From Sinorhizobium sp. BG8 (GTDB taxonomy: Bacteria > Pseudomonadota > Alphaproteobacteria > Rhizobiales > Rhizobiaceae): a DNA stretch of 64,000 bases. Made by a program: the position numbers and the translations under genes. Location: the NCBI RefSeq assembly GCF_016864555.1, contig NZ_CP044012.1:492501-556500 (forward strand), written 5' to 3'. The notes beneath the pieces were generated by a model, which was not told the DNA's origin, did not search any database, and worked only from the letters and a program-made list of their open reading frames with translations. Shown here one piece after another: positions 59,131-64,000 of this stretch; the first letter of the stretch is position 1; every line of letters begins with the position of its first letter.

Positions 59131-60327
59131 GTGAGCCACAGGCCGATAGTAGTCGGGTTTCCTTTTATCGGCGACCAGATCGGGGGCAGCCACATCTCGG
59201 CCGTGAACCTCATCGCATCGCTCAAGCAATCAGAAGTAGAGCCGAAGATATTTCTTCACAAATCAAACGAAGCACTATCGAAGTATTTGTCTGACAGGCA
59301 CATAAACTTCGTTGCACTCGATGACGACGTGGTTTTGAGGCCGTTGCGGAACAGGACGCGCGCTCAGGCCGCCTTCGATGCGGTACGCTATCCCTTTGCG
59401 GTTTTCAGGTTTTGGCGGGTGTTGCGCCAACATGGCGTCGAGATCGTTCACACGAACGACGGTCCGATGCACGCGACCTGGGCGTTGCCCACGGTGCTGG
59501 CCGGTGCCAAGCTTTTCTGGCATCACCGCGGCGACCCGCAGGCCAGGGGTGCGAACATGCTGGCGCCGCTGCTTGCAAGCCATGTCGTGACCGTCTCGAA
59601 GTTTGCTCAGCCTTCGAATCCCCTGATCCCGCTGAACGACAGAATTTCCGTCATTCACAGCCCGTTCGACCACCCCCAGGAACTACCCGACAGGGAGGAG
59701 TGCCGGCTCGCCCTGGCACAGGAACTCGGGCTCGATCCGCGGACGCATTTCGTCGGCTATTTCGGATCGCTGATCGACCGGAAGAAACCATTGAGGTTCG
59801 TGGAGGCCGTCCACGCCTTCCATAAGAAGAACCCCGATTTTCCTCTGGTGGGCCTGCTTTTTGGCCGGCCGGAAAAAGGAGGGCTGAGGCTGGATGAGGA
59901 TGCACAGGCGCTCGCTGCATCGCTTGGCATCGCGGACAAGATACGCCTGATGGGCTTCCGCCTGCCTGTTGCTCCGTACATGCGGGCCGTAGACATCCTC
60001 CTCGTGCCTGCATTGAACGAACCGTTCGGCAGGACGCTGATCGAGGCCATGCTGCTTGGCACGCCGGTGATCGCGACCAACCATGGCGGCAATCCGGAAG
60101 CCATCGATCATGGCCGGAACGGCTATCTTGTCGAGCCGGAAAATCCCTCGGCCTTCGTCGAGCCGATGGAAACGCTGCTGATGAACGAGGAAGAATGGCG
60201 CCGCATCAGCGAGACGGCGCGGGTCTCCGCGCTGGCATCCTACGGCGTGGAGTATCATGTAAACGGCATCACCCGCCTCTACCAGCACATACTGGGAAGA
60301 GATCAGGTCAATGGGCGGCCGCACTGA
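59131..60327 (+). CDS. Glycosyltransferase family 4 (GT-B)
   Basis: The 398-residue cytoplasmic or membrane-associated enzyme has GT-B features: the N-terminal VGFPFIGDQIGGSHISAVNL glycine-rich loop, a central THFVGYFGSLIDRKKPLRFV and the retaining-GT4 catalytic segment NEPFGRTLIEAMLLGTPVIA. It transfers a sugar from a nucleotide sugar to a surface saccharide. A GTG start at 59131 is used, since no ATG fits. The upstream 180 bp are A+T-richer than the surroundings. A sulfotransferase gene follows 49 nt later, so both probably modify the same polysaccharide. Confidence 0.88.
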   Translation: MSHRPIVVGFPFIGDQIGGSHISAVNLIASLKQSEVEPKIFLHKSNEALSKYLSDRHINFVALDDDVVLRPLRNRTRAQAAFDAVRYPFAVFRFWRVLRQHGVEIVHTNDGPMHATWALPTVLAGAKLFWHHRGDPQARGANMLAPLLASHVVTVSKFAQPSNPLIPLNDRISVIHSPFDHPQELPDREECRLALAQELGLDPRTHFVGYFGSLIDRKKPLRFVEAVHAFHKKNPDFPLVGLLFGRPEKGGLRLDEDAQALAASLGIADKIRLMGFRLPVAPYMRAVDILLVPALNEPFGRTLIEAMLLGTPVIATNHGGNPEAIDHGRNGYLVEPENPSAFVEPMETLLMNEEEWRRISETARVSALASYGVEYHVNGITRLYQHILGRDQVNGRPH

Positions 60328-60376
60328 ACACTGCGGGCAGATCGTCACCCCGCACATCGAGTGAAGGGAATTGATA

Positions 60377-61234
60377 ATGCAGGTTGCCGATATCGATTTC
60401 ATCATCATTGGTGCTGCGAAAAGCGCGACGACGTGGCTACAGCAATCGCTGCAGCAAGATCACTCCGTCTACATGCCCGGGCCTGAACTCCACTATTTCA
60501 GCCGTAGCTATGACAAAGGCGATGCCTGGTATCAGTCCCAGTTTACCCCTCCGGACGACCAGGTTCTGATCGGCGAGAAATCGAACTCCTACCTCGACAC
60601 CCCGGGCGCTGCCGAACGGATAAAGCGGTCGATCCCCAACGTGAAGTTGATCGCACAACTGCGCAACCCCGTGGATCGGGCCTATTCGGACTACTGCATG
60701 CTATTCAGAAGGGGGGACGTCGGGCGCGACATCAGGCAATATCTCGACCCCCGCTATGCCGCCGGCGGACGGTTCCTCAATGGAGGCCTCTACTACCGGC
60801 AACTTCAGGTCTATCTCGACCTGTTCCCAGCGGAATGCATGCAGGTTCTGCTGTACGAGGACGTGCCTGCCGACCCGCAACGCCAACTCGACACGGTGCG
60901 CCGGTTCCTGGGACTGGAGTCGGAGCTTCGGATCACGCCGGTATCGAATAAGGTCAAGGACAAGACCGTGCCTGTAATATCACCGGGCCTGCGGCGCGTC
61001 CTGCACCCCCTGAAGCCGATAGTTGCGCCCTTCCGCAGCAACCCCGTCGTGAAGGGGCTTCGCTCGATGATCGCGCGCGAAACCAAGTACACTCCCCTCG
61101 GCACGGAACTCTACGAGCGTATGATCGATTTCTACGCGCCTGAGGCCGAAATGCTCGGCAAGTTCATGAGGAGAGATCTGTCGGGCTGGCTGACCAACGT
61201 CTCCTCCGTCCGCGGCCCGCACCAGGCCGCCTGA
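60377..61234 (+). CDS. PAPS-dependent sulfotransferase
   Basis: The 285-residue enzyme moves sulfate from 3'-phosphoadenylyl sulfate. The 5'-phosphosulfate loop is FIIIGAAKSATTWLQQSLQQ (residues 8-27), and the 3'-phosphate site is LIAQLRNPVDRAYSDYCMLF (about 94-113). It resembles heparan/Nod-factor type carbohydrate sulfotransferases. The ATG at 60377 follows AAGGGAATTGATA. With the glycosyltransferase before it, a sulfated surface polysaccharide or lipo-oligosaccharide is likely; the acceptor is unknown. Confidence 0.9.
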   Translation: MQVADIDFIIIGAAKSATTWLQQSLQQDHSVYMPGPELHYFSRSYDKGDAWYQSQFTPPDDQVLIGEKSNSYLDTPGAAERIKRSIPNVKLIAQLRNPVDRAYSDYCMLFRRGDVGRDIRQYLDPRYAAGGRFLNGGLYYRQLQVYLDLFPAECMQVLLYEDVPADPQRQLDTVRRFLGLESELRITPVSNKVKDKTVPVISPGLRRVLHPLKPIVAPFRSNPVVKGLRSMIARETKYTPLGTELYERMIDFYAPEAEMLGKFMRRDLSGWLTNVSSVRGPHQAA

Positions 61235-61287
61235 CCAAGTGAAAATCAAGGAAGCCGCGCCGGCACGCCGAACATCGCGACCGCGTC

Positions 61288-62568
61288 CTAGCGTGATTGC
61301 TCCACATATCGCGCATTGTGTGCGCATGCCAACGCAACCGAGAGGATGACCGGTACGGACCAGAAGCGGCCGTAGACGTGGGTGAACGCGTTAACGAGCA
61401 TCATGAACGCCACTATGTTCGTGAAGATGCAGATCGCGAAAGGGAGTCCTCCAGGCGTTCGAAGCGCGACCACCGCGGGCCCGAAGGACGCGAGCGTCAT
61501 TACGATGAAGCCGAGCACCGAGATCGCGCCGCCCTCCATCCAGAGCAACAGATAGACATTGTGAACAGGCTTCTCGAACGAGCTAAGCTTGCGATACTGG
61601 TCTGCGCCAACACCGACAAACATCGTGCGATCGGCGTATTGCACCGCCTCGTGTATCAGCTCCATTCGATCGTCAAACGTGCCAGCCTGACTGAGATCCC
61701 CCGTCTCGATTGCACCAAGGACCCGCTTCTGGAAGACATCCGGCAAGTAGTCGGTCATCCAGTCGCCGCTCAGCGCCACGATGGCAAGGCCCACGGTCAG
61801 TCCGATGACAACCCGCCGGACTGTGATGCCTACAAGGGCAAAGACGGCGACGCCGAACGTGAGAGCCATAAGCCCTGAATTCGAACCGGTGAGCATCACA
61901 CCGTAGGCGAGGATCGGTAGGCCGATGAAGAGGTAAATCCGGCTCAGGCGCCCCGCCGCGACCAGCAGCAGCAGGAGGGGTGCAGTGAAGGCCATCAGCG
62001 CCGCGCAGGCGTTCTCGCGCTCGACAAACCCCTGGAACCGGCCCGCGCCGGAAACATACACCGTGTTCCTCTCGTTCAGGACATTGACGACATACATGCC
62101 GTGAACGCACATCAGGCACATGGAGAGCACGTAGACCTTCGCCAGTGAAACGAGCTCGTCGAGGCTGCGCCCGCCGATCAGCACCAGAACGAAATAGTAT
62201 GCAAAGAAATACTGTGCGCCGAACGCGATACCGCGAGAAGGGTCCGGTCCGATCATGCTGCTGACCGTGAGCCCGATCACCAGCATCGACAAGCCAAATG
62301 TCCAGACTGCAGTGCTTACCTTCCCCAGAGGATGAATATTGATGCCGCCTCGAAGCGCCGCCAGCGCAAAGCAAAGCAAGAACAGGAAGTCACTCAGGGT
62401 GAAATAGAAAAAATCGAGACGAAGAATATTCGCCGGAGAAGTGAAAACAGCCGCGCAAAGCAAAAAATGTTCAATAGTACTGGCAATACTATATTTTGAT
62501 GGTTCGGCCCTTCCGTAGAAATTTCTACGGAATCCATCCCCGCGCATTACATGACCGGAAGCCTTCAT
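61288..62568 (-). CDS. O-antigen ligase/polymerase-family membrane protein
   Basis: A polytopic protein of 426 residues with about 10-12 helices (for example IEHFLLCAAVFTSPANILRL and LMALTFGVAVFALVGITVRR). A large periplasmic loop, DDRMELIHEAVQYADRTMFV, precedes VGADQYRKL...KPVHNVYLLLWMEGG, the conserved region of the Wzy_C/WaaL O-antigen ligase family. It ligates or polymerises surface glycan units at the periplasmic face. The start at 62568 (MKASGHVM) has a poor ribosome site; ATG 62682 or an internal ATG at 62547 are alternatives. It converges on the sulfotransferase gene. Confidence 0.8.
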   Translation of the reverse strand: MKASGHVMRGDGFRRNFYGRAEPSKYSIASTIEHFLLCAAVFTSPANILRLDFFYFTLSDFLFLLCFALAALRGGINIHPLGKVSTAVWTFGLSMLVIGLTVSSMIGPDPSRGIAFGAQYFFAYYFVLVLIGGRSLDELVSLAKVYVLSMCLMCVHGMYVVNVLNERNTVYVSGAGRFQGFVERENACAALMAFTAPLLLLLVAAGRLSRIYLFIGLPILAYGVMLTGSNSGLMALTFGVAVFALVGITVRRVVIGLTVGLAIVALSGDWMTDYLPDVFQKRVLGAIETGDLSQAGTFDDRMELIHEAVQYADRTMFVGVGADQYRKLSSFEKPVHNVYLLLWMEGGAISVLGFIVMTLASFGPAVVALRTPGGLPFAICIFTNIVAFMMLVNAFTHVYGRFWSVPVILSVALACAHNARYVEQSR

Positions 62569-62873
62569 GGGATAGTTCCACGTTTGCGGGAAGAGTACGC
62601 GAAAAAGATCGAAAATGAAATCCCGTGTACACGTTGCAGAGGGAACTTCGTGGGACGTTAGGGAGAAACAAGCATGCGCCACGATGGCCGACGAACGCGG
62701 TTGCCACCTCGAACAGGGAAGGCGCGCTCATGGCAACATTTGCTGCTATGAGTGAAGCTATTCGGACGGCTGGGTCCCGCCCCTCGCCCTATAGTTCCCG
62801 CCCCATGGTCGGGGCGATGCCCGACCATGGTCTGCGGTCGTCGTGGTCAGTGCTTTCCCGTCGCGACAAAGCC

Positions 62874-64000
62874 TCAGGAGTGGCAGCAGGACTTCGAACT
62901 GCCGTCGCCGGAAGGGTCGTCGCGATTGTCCCGGCTGTGGGCGTTCTTTTCCGGTGGCAGGTTCATCGCCACGTTGGACGAGAAGAAGCCGTTGGGCTTC
63001 AGGGTGAAGCCTGCATATTCGACAGGCATGATCGGGAAGTCTTCGGGCTTGCACACATGGGTATGGCCGAAGGAGTGCCAGAGGACAACGTCGGCATTTT
63101 CGATGGGCCGGTTCTGGCTCACATACTTCGGCAAGCCATCGCCACCCGCATGGACATTCGGGTAATCGCCGCTCGCATATTTTTCTGCCGGGTCGAAGGC
63201 CGTGACCCAGATGTGCTTGCGGGCAAATCCGCCGCGCTGGGAAACCGTCGAGTCCGGTTGGGCAAGCATCAGTGGTGACGGCATGACCACCACCTTATAG
63301 CCGGGCGCCTTGCCGACACTGTTCGTGGCATTCGGGTTACTCACCTTCCAGTAGCGTCCGGTCTCACCCTTGGCGATGGCCGGCGAGTCCAGTTCGCGCT
63401 TGAGTACGCGCGCCGTCGTGTCGAAGACGTTGCCATACGGATTGTCCTCGCCCCAGGGACGCGGCACGAACTCGTGCTCGCTCACGGTGTTACCGCCACC
63501 GTCGACGTCCATGTGCAGACGTGCGTTGAAAAAATGCTGGTGCGTCGGGCCGCCGAGATTGTCGTCAACCATGCCGCCCCAGCGATACGTCTCGCCGGGC
63601 GCCACGGCAGCAGTCTGGATGATGCCCGTCAGCTTCGCCTCCAGCTGGATGGTGCCGTCCTGATAGAGATACCAGTAGAAGCCGTAATCGTAGTTGCCGA
63701 CCGTGGCGAAGAAGGAAATCACCAGCCGGCGCGAGCGGCGCACCTCGAAGATGTCGTTGCGGAACTCATAGTGCTTCCAGAGGATGCCATAGTCCTCCTC
63801 ATGCATGCAGATGGCATTTTTCATGACGACGGGCTGACCGAGATCGTCGGCCGAGGGCACGTCAAAATAGTGTATGTGGCCGAGGCAGTCGCAGCCGAGC
63901 TCGAGGGAGTTTGCAAGCCGCCCGAGACCGTATTCGCCAGCGTCGAAGGCGCTCTTCCAGTAGTGGTTCGCGGTCGGATCGGCATAGGGCACCACCATTT
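62874..64000 (-). CDS. Copper-containing primary-amine oxidase, C-terminal part (partial)
   Basis: The window ends inside this gene; its N-terminus lies beyond base 64000. The visible 374 or more residues cover the catalytic core: base Asp in SAFDAGEYGLGR, topaquinone motif VGNYDYGFYW, copper histidines in PTHQHFFNARL and the C-terminal HTHVCKPEDFPIMP. It resembles tyramine/phenethylamine-type amine oxidases more closely than the copy at 36985, from which it differs clearly. A serine- and asparagine-rich tail ends SSKSCCHS. It is probably periplasmic. Confidence 0.93.
   Translation of the reverse strand, partial: MVVPYADPTANHYWKSAFDAGEYGLGRLANSLELGCDCLGHIHYFDVPSADDLGQPVVMKNAICMHEEDYGILWKHYEFRNDIFEVRRSRRLVISFFATVGNYDYGFYWYLYQDGTIQLEAKLTGIIQTAAVAPGETYRWGGMVDDNLGGPTHQHFFNARLHMDVDGGGNTVSEHEFVPRPWGEDNPYGNVFDTTARVLKRELDSPAIAKGETGRYWKVSNPNATNSVGKAPGYKVVVMPSPLMLAQPDSTVSQRGGFARKHIWVTAFDPAEKYASGDYPNVHAGGDGLPKYVSQNRPIENADVVLWHSFGHTHVCKPEDFPIMPVEYAGFTLKPNGFFSSNVAMNLPPEKNAHSRDNRDDPSGDGSSKSCCHS

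Overview
This window looks like part of an accessory replicon (chromid or megaplasmid) or a variable chromosomal region of a Rhizobiales bacterium close to Sinorhizobium/Ensifer, Shinella or Rhizobium. The reasons are the high G+C, a eukaryote-type glutamine synthetase II (glnII) with a sigma-54 type promoter, an iolR-iolC-iolD-iolE-iolB inositol operon with a separate divergent iolG, a ScpB paralogue paired with DUF1403, and many LacI-controlled CUT1 sugar and GMC-oxidase operons. No tRNA, rRNA, CRISPR array, insertion sequence, phage gene or replication origin was recognised.

Layout. 1-7.2 kb: the start of a BMP-type binding protein, an LhgO-like flavoprotein, a scpB-DUF1403 pair, a DadA-type oxidase and a UvrD-family helicase. 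7.4-8.9 kb: glnII with its leader. 8.9-17.8 kb: myo-inositol catabolism (Gfo/Idh oxidoreductase, iolB, iolE, iolD, iolC, iolR, divergent iolG) with a perfect IolR-type operator. 18-28.3 kb: a DUF2721 membrane protein, a class III cyclase, a YhiI-RbbA-YhhJ type exporter, a zinc alcohol dehydrogenase and a TIGR03862 flavoprotein. 28.4-33.5 kb: a haem-copper oxidase operon (cytochrome c, subunits II, I, III, III, IV). 33.6-40 kb: a giant AAA/cyclase-fold regulator, a copper amine oxidase and an AraC regulator. 40.1-51.5 kb: a LacI-controlled sugar-type ABC transporter with two GMC oxidoreductases, an SDR, a Dabb protein and a glycerate kinase. 51.5-58.9 kb: a second LacI divergon joining a Gfo/Idh dehydrogenase, DUF993 aldolase-like protein, CoA transferase, enoyl-CoA hydratase and aldehyde dehydrogenase. 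59-62.6 kb: glycosyltransferase, sulfotransferase and O-antigen-ligase-like genes. The window ends inside a second copper amine oxidase.

How the genes work together. The iol genes form the inosose to deoxygluconate route: IolG oxidises, IolE dehydrates, IolD hydrolyses, IolB isomerises, IolC phosphorylates, with a DUF2090 aldolase-like tail. The two LacI divergons each have repeated palindromes next to their promoters that look like autoregulatory operators. The 51.5-58.9 kb set is the best candidate for an undescribed pathway: it could oxidise and cleave a sugar or polyol, then activate a resulting acid to a CoA thioester.

An important anomaly is that four genes (iolB, coxA, one coxC-like gene and one sugar permease) each carry a single-base frameshift in a short G/C run, in every case one base short of the frame needed. 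Either the underlying assembly has homopolymer indels or these functions are really broken. Resequencing reads would decide.
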